Shown here: positions 27,163 to 34,303 of the stretch, piece after piece
Layout: each line of letters starts with the position of its first letter
Numbering within the stretch: position 1 is the stretch's first letter
The notes under the pieces: generated by a model
Databases searched by the model: none
The model's input: the letters and a program-made list of their open reading frames with translations, nothing else
Told to the model about the DNA's origin: nothing
Program-made: the position numbers and the translations under genes
Assembly (NCBI RefSeq): GCF_000178855.1
Contig: NZ_ADVG01000002.1
Location: 744,001 to 808,000 of the forward strand
Direction: 5' to 3'
Length of the DNA stretch: 64,000 bases
DNA from: Ktedonobacter racemifer DSM 44963
GTDB lineage: Bacteria > Chloroflexota > Ktedonobacteria > Ktedonobacterales > Ktedonobacteraceae

Positions 27163-27238
27163 GCGCCTGCGGCGCTCAAGGGTAAGGGATGTGGTGGAAA
27201 ACGGCAAAGCCGTTTTCCACCACATCCCTTACCCTTGA
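27163..27238. repeat. GC-rich tag plus perfect long hairpin (30-bp arms), family copy C
   Basis: The tag GCGCCTGCGGCGC is at 27163-27175. Arms 27176-27205 and 27209-27238 are exactly complementary with the 3-nt loop AAA. The copy lies between the permease and the histidine kinase genes on the same strand, so it may trim or attenuate an otherwise continuous transcript. The arm includes ATGTGGTGG as in copy A. Confidence 0.93.
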
Positions 27239-27302
27239 AGGCGAGTGCAGCAAGCCGAGACAGGTACCGAAAGAGAAACAACATAGATGGAAAGAGAGAA
27301 CC

Positions 27303-28409
27303 ATGGGAAAACTTTCCAGACAACTTATGCTCTCCTATATCCTGGTGACACTCGTCTCCGTCCTTACGATGGAGATTGCGACGACACTGATCCCAGCCAT
27401 CCAGGAGATCCAGCGTGGACGGACCGATGCCTCTATCCTCCTGGATAAATCGGCGCCCGCGGATGCGGTCTGGCCAAACTTTCTGGCAGCCTTGCAGGAG
27501 AATCTTCATCCACAGGCATTGCTCTTCCTCCTGCTTGCCAGTCTGCTTGGTCCCCTGGTGGGGCTCCTCATATCGCGCAGGCTTACACTTCGCTTTGGTC
27601 ACATTGCTCAGGCAGCTGAGGCATGGAGCCAGGGCGAGTTCGCGATTACTATCAAGGACCATACCTCGGACGAGGTGGGGCGACTTATCCGTGAACTCAA
27701 TCATATGGCCGAGCAACTCCAATTCCTTCTCACGACCCGCCAGGCGCAGGCCGCGCTCGAGGAGCGCAACCGCCTGGCACGAGATCTGCATGATTCCGTA
27801 AAACAGCAGGTCTTCTCACTGGCCCTGCTTGTGCGCGCCACCCGCAACATCCTGACCCAGAATCCACAAAGAGCGCAGGAGCACCTACTAGAAGTGGAAA
27901 AGATTACGGAGCAGGTTCAACAAGAGCTGATCACCATGATTCACTCCCTGGGTCCAGCCAGTATTGTTGAGCAGGGCCTGGTCATAGCTATGCGCGCCTA
28001 CCTCAACGACTGGTCCAGGCGCACCCATATCGAGGCAAACCTCCAGGTACAGGGAGCGTCTCCCCTACCGCTAGATACAGAGATCGCGCTCTACCGCGTG
28101 CTTCAGGAGGCCCTGTCCAATATTGCGCGCCACAGCCAGGCCCGGCGAGCCGAGATCGCCCTCGCGTGGGAGCAGTCTCAGCTCGCGCTTGCGATACACG
28201 ATGATGGAGAGGGCTTCTCTAACATCTCTAACGGCGGCATGGGCCTCTCAAGCATGCGGGAGCGCCTACGTCTTCTGGCTGGCTGCCTGGCAATAGAGAG
28301 TTCCAAACAGGGGACACTTCTCACCGCAACAGTCCCCTTATCCACTCCTAAGCCCATAGGGCTTCATCAGAGCCAGGCAGATCTAACGAGAGGAACAACA
28401 CATGTCTGA
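27303..28409 (+). CDS. NarL-type sensor histidine kinase
   Basis: A 368-aa kinase. Two membrane helices (residues ~8-30 and ~75-95) flank a short extracellular loop. A HAMP domain follows (RFGHIAQAAEAWSQGEF), then a HisKA_3 H-box with the phospho-His in RNRLARDLHDSVKQQVF, and a HATPase ending with GGMGLSSMRERLRLLAGCL. This matches LiaS/DesK-type kinases paired with LuxR-like regulators. ATG 27303 follows AAAGAGAGAA; the open frame upstream only covers hairpin C. Its last codons overlap the regulator gene by 8 bp. It follows an ABC exporter, so it probably senses the exporter's substrate or envelope stress (inference). Confidence 0.9.
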   Translation: MGKLSRQLMLSYILVTLVSVLTMEIATTLIPAIQEIQRGRTDASILLDKSAPADAVWPNFLAALQENLHPQALLFLLLASLLGPLVGLLISRRLTLRFGHIAQAAEAWSQGEFAITIKDHTSDEVGRLIRELNHMAEQLQFLLTTRQAQAALEERNRLARDLHDSVKQQVFSLALLVRATRNILTQNPQRAQEHLLEVEKITEQVQQELITMIHSLGPASIVEQGLVIAMRAYLNDWSRRTHIEANLQVQGASPLPLDTEIALYRVLQEALSNIARHSQARRAEIALAWEQSQLALAIHDDGEGFSNISNGGMGLSSMRERLRLLAGCLAIESSKQGTLLTATVPLSTPKPIGLHQSQADLTRGTTHV

Positions 28410-29064
28410 ATCCATTCGTGTATTAATCGTTGACGACCATGCCATCGTCCGCCACGGCCTCCGCACTCTCCTTGAGACCGAGGCTGATTTCGAAGTCGTC
28501 GGGGATGTTGCCTCTGGCGCAGAGGCACTTCTTCTGGTAGACAACACAGTGCCTGACGTCATCCTGATGGACCTGGTCATGCCCGGGCTGGATGGCGTGG
28601 AGACCACGCGCCTGCTCAAACAGCGTAGCCCCTGCTCACAGATTATCGTGCTCACCTCCTATCACGAGGATGAACATATCTTTCCCACCATCCGCGCTGG
28701 CGCGCTCTCCTACCTTCTGAAAGAGGCCGCCCTCAGCGAACTCACCGAAGCCATCCGCAAGGCTGCTCGGGGCGAGGTAGTCTTACATCCCCACGTCGCC
28801 GCCCGCGTTCTGCAAGAGCTTCGCGGCACCAACAAGGATGCCTCTAAACTATACGCAACACTAAGCGAGCGCGAACGTGAGGTGCTCAACTGGATTGCGC
28901 AGGGCCTCTCCAATGGTCAGATCGCTGCCCGCCTGGTCATCAGCGAGCGCACCGTCAAGAGCCATGTCAATAACATTCTGGGCAAACTTCAGGTCAGTGA
29001 TAGGACCCAGGCCGCCATCTACGTCTGGCGCGAAGGCATGGTCAAACGCGTTGAGCGAGAATAA
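28402..29064 (+). CDS. NarL/LuxR-family response regulator
   Basis: A 220-aa regulator. The receiver domain covers residues ~4-120, with acidic pair VDDHAI, phospho-Asp in DVILMDLVMPGLDG, Thr in IVLTSYH and Lys in YLLKEA. A LuxR-type helix-turn-helix covers ~150-210 (LSEREREVLNWIAQGLSNGQ, RTVKSHVNNILGKL). It is the cognate partner of the upstream kinase, with which it overlaps. Likely targets are the ABC transporter genes and itself. Start ATG 28402 has GAGAGGAA upstream. Confidence 0.93.
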   Translation: MSESIRVLIVDDHAIVRHGLRTLLETEADFEVVGDVASGAEALLLVDNTVPDVILMDLVMPGLDGVETTRLLKQRSPCSQIIVLTSYHEDEHIFPTIRAGALSYLLKEAALSELTEAIRKAARGEVVLHPHVAARVLQELRGTNKDASKLYATLSEREREVLNWIAQGLSNGQIAARLVISERTVKSHVNNILGKLQVSDRTQAAIYVWREGMVKRVERE

Positions 29065-29136
29065 CCTCTACCGGACAGGCGCGGTTGTGCTACAATAAAA
29101 AGACCTTTAACGTCGTAAAGCGAGGATAAGAAAACA

Positions 29137-30168
29137 GTGGCAGACAACTGGTTTGTACATCTCTGGCAGAAACAACGCTTCAAGGTGCTGACAATAGGAG
29201 CATCTCTCTATGTATTGCTCGTCTTGATCTTTCTGATAAGTCATGCCATTGCTCCTCAGCGCGTGGGTCTGCTCGCGCTGGCAGGAATCTTTGCGCCCTA
29301 TCTCTTTGCGCCCCTCGCGCTCCTCGTTCCTTTCCTGTTTCTACGTTTTACCGCGCTGCTACGCATTGCCTTTGCCATCGGCGTCATCCTCTTCAGTCTC
29401 TGCTTCTCGCCACGCCTGGGAACAGGCAGCGCTCAGAGCATCGAAGGGGGACGAACCATTACCGCCATGACCTGGAACTTCCTGGGCGACAACACACGGG
29501 GCGGCTATGTACGCCAACTTATCAACACGCACCATCCTGACCTTATCGCCCTGCAAGAGGCGGACTGGAACGGAATCGATGAGGCCCAGGACATCTTACG
29601 GCAATATCCTTATCACCTCTATGGATCGGGAGAGGCACCACCGGGCGAGGTCCTGCTCAGTACCCTTCCCATCCTGGATCATGGGCAGGTCACGGCCCCG
29701 GATGGCTCACGCTCAGTCTGGGATATTCCTCGTATTCTCTGGGCGCGCCTGGATTTAGGGCATGGACAAACGCTGCTCGTGGTCAATGCACACCCCATCT
29801 CATCCATCAACACGGTATATGGCTGTCTCTTCTGTCCCCAGCGGCGCGATAGCCAGGTCAAGGCACTTCACCAGTTCTTGCAGCCCTTCATTCAGCATGG
29901 CGAGCGGTTGCTCATGCTGGGTGATATGAATACGACGGATCGCGAACCAGCCTATCAAGATCTCTCTGCGGGGCTACAGGACACGCACCTCCTCGTTGGC
30001 AAAGGCAGTGGCCATTCATGGGGCATTCGCGGGCTCAACCAGTACTGGGCCTTCTTGCGTATCGACTACATGTTCGTCACGCCCAAGGTCAAACCTCTCA
30101 ACCTCGATACCGATTGCACCTCGCGCGGTAGCGACCACTGCGTCCTAATCGGCAAATTCTCCACTTGA
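29137..30168 (+). CDS. Membrane-anchored endonuclease/exonuclease/phosphatase-family hydrolase
   Basis: A 343-aa protein. Residues ~18-95 hold three to four membrane helices, followed by an EEP catalytic domain. The domain shows TAMTWNFLG (Asn), LIALQEADW (metal-binding Glu), VNAHP (His), MLGDMNTTD (Asp/Asn) and the final GSDHCVLIG (Asp-His). This architecture (N-terminal helices plus EEP domain) is common in actinobacterial and Chloroflexota surface phosphodiesterases or nucleases. The substrate is unknown. The start is GTG 29137 with GAGGATAAG upstream. It follows the two-component genes by about 70 bp and may share their transcript. A tnpB element lies directly downstream. Confidence 0.85.
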   Translation: MADNWFVHLWQKQRFKVLTIGASLYVLLVLIFLISHAIAPQRVGLLALAGIFAPYLFAPLALLVPFLFLRFTALLRIAFAIGVILFSLCFSPRLGTGSAQSIEGGRTITAMTWNFLGDNTRGGYVRQLINTHHPDLIALQEADWNGIDEAQDILRQYPYHLYGSGEAPPGEVLLSTLPILDHGQVTAPDGSRSVWDIPRILWARLDLGHGQTLLVVNAHPISSINTVYGCLFCPQRRDSQVKALHQFLQPFIQHGERLLMLGDMNTTDREPAYQDLSAGLQDTHLLVGKGSGHSWGIRGLNQYWAFLRIDYMFVTPKVKPLNLDTDCTSRGSDHCVLIGKFST

Positions 30169-30288
30169 TTCACCCAAAACGCCGCAGGATGCCCCTGCCC
30201 TTTCAGGCATGGGGAGGAATGCGGCGTTCCTTTGTCGGTGGCTTGGGTGGAATACGCCGTAGACATGCTCTCATCTGCTCATGTATTG

Positions 30289-30318
30289 TTGACAGTCAGA
30301 TGAAAACTATGGTATAAT
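30289..30318 (+). promoter_or_regulatory. Consensus sigma-70-type promoter of tnpB copy 1
   Basis: TTGACA (30289-30294) and TATAAT (30313-30318) are separated by 18 bp, a full match to consensus boxes. The tnpB ATG is at 30326, only 7 nt after the -10 box, so the transcript would be leaderless or nearly so. No Shine-Dalgarno is present. Confidence 0.8.
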
Positions 30319-30325
30319 TTAGCGT

Positions 30326-31558
30326 ATGCAAACGGTAGTAACAGCGAAACTCAAATTAAATACAACGCCCGAGCAATTCAAGGCATTACGTACAACGCAA
30401 CTGGCGTATCGGGATTCTCTCAACTATGTGAGCCAGTACGCCTTTGCGCATGGCAAGATGAGCAATGCTGTTCGTTTGCAAGATGCCACCTACGAAGAGA
30501 TCCGCCTCCGTTTTCATCTGCCTTCGCAAATGGCCTGTTCTGTTCCTCGCCAAGTTGGTGCCTCGTATAAAACCCTCTGGACAAAGGTCAAGAACAATGC
30601 TGTTCATCGTAAGGAAGGGAAGACCAAGAAACGCTACAAAGGGCTTGATAAGGCTCCCACGTTCATCTCCCCCACGTTGACCTATCAGTACAAGAAAGAC
30701 TACACCTTCAAGAAAGAGCAGCAGGTGAGCATCCTGACCCTTGAGGGACGTGTTATCGTGCCCTATACTGGCTACAATAAGCATGTGGCATTGATCCAGC
30801 GTGGAGCGGAGATTGGTGCATCGAAACTCTGGTATGACAAGCCCAAGAAACAATTTTACCTCCTTGTCTCTCTTGCAATTGAGACGGCTGATCCTACACC
30901 TGAAACGCACAAGCAGGTCGCCGGAGTGGATGTGGGGATGCGATACCTTGCCGTCACGGCGACGATGCAAGGGGATTGCACCTTCCATTCAGGCAAACAG
31001 ATTGTCCCCAAGGCAAACCACTCCGCACGACTGAGAAAACATCTGCAAAAGAAAGGCACTCGTTCAGCGACAAGAAGGCTCGTTGCCATCAGTGGACGAG
31101 AGAGACGGTTGAAGCAGAATACCAATCATGTCGTGAGTAAGCGGATTGTCCTACAGCACCCTCAAAGCTTGATTGGACTGGAGCATCTGACAGACATTCG
31201 AGAGCGTACCAAACGACGCAAAGGCAAAAATGCAAAACAGCGAAAAGCCAATCGTACCTTCTCCAAATGGTCCTTCGCTGAGTTGCATAGCATGATTGCC
31301 TATAAAGCGCTCTTGCATCGAAGTATGGCGATCAAGGTCGATGCCAACTCTACCTCGCAAGCGTGCCCCAAATGTGGGCACACCTGCAAAGAGAATAGAC
31401 CCAACAAAGGATTGCTCTTCGTCTGTCAGAATTGTCAGTACACGCTCCATGCCGATCTGGTTGGTGCAAGAAACATTGCGATGCGAACGCTTCTTCTCCG
31501 GCAAGACTGGAGAGGAACGGGCCTCTTGTCAGTACGCGCCTTCTGTGTCGGACGATGA
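30326..31558 (+). CDS. tnpB: TnpB RNA-guided endonuclease (IS605 accessory), copy 1
   Basis: A 410-aa protein, close to the usual TnpB length. The RuvC-like site is complete: Asp in AGVDVGMRYLAV near residue 200, Glu in LIGLEHL near 285, and Asp in LHADLVGARNIA near 375. A four-Cys zinc ribbon (CPKCGHTC..., CQNCQY) lies just before the last Asp. TnpB uses an RNA from the element's right end to cut matching DNA and helps the element persist. The start ATG 30326 is fixed by the strong promoter 7 nt upstream. No tnpA is nearby. The gene looks functional. Confidence 0.92.
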   Translation: MQTVVTAKLKLNTTPEQFKALRTTQLAYRDSLNYVSQYAFAHGKMSNAVRLQDATYEEIRLRFHLPSQMACSVPRQVGASYKTLWTKVKNNAVHRKEGKTKKRYKGLDKAPTFISPTLTYQYKKDYTFKKEQQVSILTLEGRVIVPYTGYNKHVALIQRGAEIGASKLWYDKPKKQFYLLVSLAIETADPTPETHKQVAGVDVGMRYLAVTATMQGDCTFHSGKQIVPKANHSARLRKHLQKKGTRSATRRLVAISGRERRLKQNTNHVVSKRIVLQHPQSLIGLEHLTDIRERTKRRKGKNAKQRKANRTFSKWSFAELHSMIAYKALLHRSMAIKVDANSTSQACPKCGHTCKENRPNKGLLFVCQNCQYTLHADLVGARNIAMRTLLLRQDWRGTGLLSVRAFCVGR

Positions 31559-31660
31559 AGCCAAAGCCGCACGCCTGAAAAGGTATGCTGAATTGCGGTG
31601 GAGTTCAGACACAACTCCAAGCCCTCGGCTTTCGCCGTAGGGTACTGACTGTTCTTCTGC
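31500..31660 (+). ncRNA. Predicted omega (reRNA) guide RNA scaffold of tnpB copy 1
   Basis: Known TnpB guide RNAs overlap the 3' end of tnpB and run into the element's right end. Here 31559-31649 holds two hairpins (GGAGTT...AACTCC and CTCGGCTTTCGCCG) and then the conserved GGGTACTGAC end. The guide would begin directly after about 31649. Exact ends are inferred, not seen. Confidence 0.45.
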
Positions 31661-31693
31661 TCCTTCCCTTGACAAAAGTTATCTTTATCTTTC

Positions 31694-31749
31694 GCGCCTG
31701 CAGTACTCAGGGATAAGGAAGAGCATCTCGTATATGCAGAGATGCTCTT
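31694..31749. repeat. Partial tag plus 11-bp hairpin, weak family copy F
   Basis: GCGCCTGC (31694-31701), then ACTCAGGGATAAGG, then arms 31719-31729 and 31739-31749 with a 9-nt loop. The tag half and the CTCAGGG-TAAGG spacer resemble copies B and C, but the hairpin is short. It lies between two tnpB elements. Confidence 0.5.
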
Positions 31750-31866
31750 TGAATATCTGACCGGATAGGGCTTTAGCCCGCCGCAAGCCACGGTTCTTTC
31801 GACCGTGGTGAGGCGTGTTATTAGGCTTGAGCCCTTGTACAAGAGAGTACTATATAGAACGCATGT

Positions 31867-31895
31867 TTGACAATTTTACATCAGTCTGGTATTCT
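31867..31895 (+). promoter_or_regulatory. Promoter of tnpB copy 2
   Basis: TTGACA at 31867-31872 and TATTCT at 31890-31895 with 17 bp between them. The tnpB ATG follows 41 nt later with GAGGAGG upstream, so this copy has a normal leader, unlike copy 1. Confidence 0.6.
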
Positions 31896-31936
31896 CGAAG
31901 AGAGATACCATATATTTTTGCGAGAGGAGGTACTAC

Positions 31937-33470
31937 ATGGCAAAAGCCACGAAAACCATCAGGCAGGCGTTACACTATCCACCGCAGTATGCTGCCTACT
32001 TCGCGGCAAACCAGGTCCTCTTCAATCGCGTCGTGGCCTTTTATTTTGAAGTCATCCAGGCACACGAAGGTCTTCTTGCCCTCAACAATAAGGAGGCCCT
32101 CACGGCCCTGGAGAAACTCACGCATACAACGGAGTCCAACCCCAATCCAATCATGCCACTCACCGATCTCGCGCCAGATATCCCTGCTCTGTTCCGACGC
32201 GCTGCTATCAATGCCGCGCTCGGCTCGGCTCGCTCCTTCTTCTCCTCTCTCAAAACATGGCGAGCACGGAAGCAGAAACACGAAGCCAAACAAACGAAGA
32301 AGGGCAAGAGGAGGCCGTTCAGGGTGCGGCCACCAGTCCCGCCCCGATCATGGAAGAAGTCAGCTCCCTTCTACGCAAGCCTTTGGCGCGAGCGTTGTAC
32401 CCGTTCTATCATGCTCAAAGTCTGGACCGGCTCGTGCTGGTCCTGGCTCAAACTACACACGCTCGGTCGCGATCTCCCTGATGGTAATCTGATGGGCAGT
32501 CCGCAACTCGTGCGCAAGGGAGATCGCTGGTGGTTGCATCCCCCTCTCGAAAAGACCTTCGAGGCGCCCGCAAAAGTCAGAGAGCAACTCACCGCCGCCG
32601 ATAGACGTCTCTGCGCGGTGGATCTCAATCTCGACAAGCATCTCGCTGTGTGCAGCGTCCAGACCGTTGACGGCACCATCCTGGCTACTTCCTTCATTGG
32701 AAATGGCACAGCGGTATCGGGCACAAGGCGCGCAACTGCTTGGACGTATTGCGCGCAACCGATCACAGACTGGCATCATTGCCGAGAACGAACAGGACAA
32801 TGCCGACCTCTGGGCCAAAATCAGGCACGTGGACGAACAGATCGCGCACCTGGTGAGCAGCCGCATTGTCCAGTTCGCCACCAAGCACGAGGCGAGTATT
32901 CTCGTCTTCGAGCATCTAGGCAACCTGCGACCAGAGCAGGGCACGTATTCGCGTCGGGGCAATACGAAACGGGCCTACTGGATGAAGGGCCGCATGTTCC
33001 GCTACGCAAAGTACAAGGCGTGGAATGGAGGCGGTCTCATCACGGCCCGTGTGAATCCGCGCAATACGAGCCGGGAATGCCATTGCTGTCATGGCCTGGT
33101 CGTGCGCTACAACCAGGGACAACCCCAGGAGGGCTATACTCCCGGCGCCGCCCTCTGCTTCTGCCCACAGTGCCAGATGCGCGACCATGCCGACAGAAAT
33201 GCCAGCCTGAGAGTCGGACAGCGCTTGATCGAGCGTACGCAAGCACCTTTGAAGGAAAAGCCTCATGCTCTGACGCGACGTGCGAAGAGGGAGCCGAAAG
33301 GCTCAGGTGTTGGGATCTCCCAGGATGCCAAACGCCAGTTGGGACCATCTATCCCTGCGGCAAGGCGTGGAGATCATGCCAACGGGCCTGGCACCGCCCA
33401 GAGAGGAAGGCGCCGGATGGGCGTGCCTCTCCCAGATATTGCGTCCCAACTACGGATTCACTTTGAGTAG
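31937..33470 (+). pseudogene. tnpB: TnpB-like RNA-guided nuclease with a frameshift, copy 2
   Basis: ATG 31937 has GAGGAGG upstream. The first frame runs normally to the first RuvC Asp (AVDLNLDKHLAVCSV) and GTILATSFIGNG. Around 32710-32730 similarity jumps to another frame (QLLGRIARNRSQTGIIAENE). That frame then carries the RuvC Glu (ILVFEHLGNLRP), the zinc ribbon (CHCCHGL; CFCPQC) and the last Asp (DHADRNASLRVG), ending at 33470. A one-base insertion or deletion explains this. Either the gene is dead or the reading is an assembly error; a programmed shift is less likely. The copy is divergent from copies 1 and 3. Confidence 0.8.
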
Positions 33471-33549
33471 TGGCTACGCCACCTATCTCACGAATCCGAC
33501 TACGGCACAGTGTCAGAAGCTGCTCGGCTTTAGCCGACGCGGAGTGTCA

Positions 33550-33936
33550 CTATTGATGGTTATAAAACTCAACGCTCCAGCGCCATTCCTGGTGATCGGG
33601 GGCATTCCACCAGGCGCGTAAAATCCCAATTTCGCCTCCCGGCAAGATCACTGGAAGGCCATAGTCTGTCTCGATTGGCCAGATCTCCTCACGCGTGACC
33701 TGCCCTTCCTGAAGTTGAAGCCTGGTGATCGGTGTCCTTGCGGCCCGACGCTCCAGATTTCTTCCCCGCGCCAGCAGGGTCCCCTGGTCACTCCAGACAT
33801 CAACTGAGAGGGAGAGTGGCGCCGCATGTACCAGCATAAACTCGGTCTTATCACAGCGCCCACGTGCAAAGGGCAGCCCCTGCGCTCCAGCACCAGGCAT
33901 CCAGAGATCCCAAATTTGTCTTTCACCTTGTGACAT
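33550..33936 (-). CDS. Small uncharacterised protein
   Basis: A 128-aa protein not recognised. It has no signal peptide or membrane helix. The sequence is beta-rich with many Trp and Arg residues, for example SLSVDVWSDQGTLLARGRN and the C-terminal EWRWSVEFYNHQ. Start ATG 33936 has GGAGGA upstream; the longer frame to 34134 has no support. The gene is convergent with tnpB copy 2, whose right end touches its stop codon. A hairpin (33966-33996) lies in its 5' region. It is separated from the kdp operon by about 370 bp. Confidence 0.65.
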   Translation of the reverse strand: MSQGERQIWDLWMPGAGAQGLPFARGRCDKTEFMLVHAAPLSLSVDVWSDQGTLLARGRNLERRAARTPITRLQLQEGQVTREEIWPIETDYGLPVILPGGEIGILRAWWNAPDHQEWRWSVEFYNHQ

Positions 33937-33965
33937 AACACATCCTCCAATGCTTGAGCAAGCGA

Positions 33966-33996
33966 AGAGAGCAGGTGTACTTATCACCTGCTCTCT
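33966..33996 (-). promoter_or_regulatory. 12-bp hairpin upstream of the small protein gene
   Basis: Arms 33966-33977 and 33985-33996 are exactly complementary with a 7-nt loop, 30 nt before ATG 33936 on the minus strand. It could be an operator or a leader hairpin. The rest of 33997-34303 shows nothing recognisable. Confidence 0.5.
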
Positions 33997-34303
33997 AAAC
34001 ACGCATCTCGCTCCTCTGGGGTAACCACAAAAGACCTGAGATTGCTCGGCCTCCGAGCACAGCGACCTTCCCATCGTCTGAGTATCGGTCTGCGGACCTC
34101 GCGGTCCATGCATACATGGCAAAATCTTGAACAATTCTTGAGATAAATAGCTCCTTTTCAGCAGAAATCATTGAGCGTTCCTGGCCTATACTTTCTCTAA
34201 CATGGATATTTGGGTATGCTCTGCCCTCAATGGTAAACGGCTCACGTTAAACAACTTGCGCCTCGCTGACAGCACTTAGCACTCCCTGAAAGGTTGACCT
34301 GGC

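Larger units (their letters stand above)
30191..31649 (+). mobile_element. IS200/IS605-type element with tnpB only (copy 1)
   Basis: The left subterminal hairpin GCCCCTGCCCTTTCAGGC plus ATGGGGAGGA is at 30191-30218. The right end has the hairpin CTCGGCTTTCGCCG followed by TAGGGTACTGAC (31624-31649). No tnpA is present, so the element needs a transposase in trans. The outer ends are approximate because this group makes no target duplication. Confidence 0.7.
31788..33550 (+). mobile_element. IS200/IS605-type element with frameshifted tnpB (copy 2)
   Basis: The left subterminal hairpin CCACGGTTCTTTCGACCGTGG is followed by TGAGG (31788-31813). The right end at 33517-33550 has GCTCGGCTTTAGCC then GGAGTGTCAC, laid out like the right ends of copies 1 and 3. 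Promoter boxes TTGACA (31867) and TATTCT (31890) with a 17-bp spacer precede tnpB. The element ends where the convergent gene's stop codon lies. No tnpA. Confidence 0.65.

Noticed and set aside
30386..30988. A 200-aa minus-strand frame
   Set aside because: Shadow of tnpB copy 1, which has intact catalytic motifs on the plus strand.
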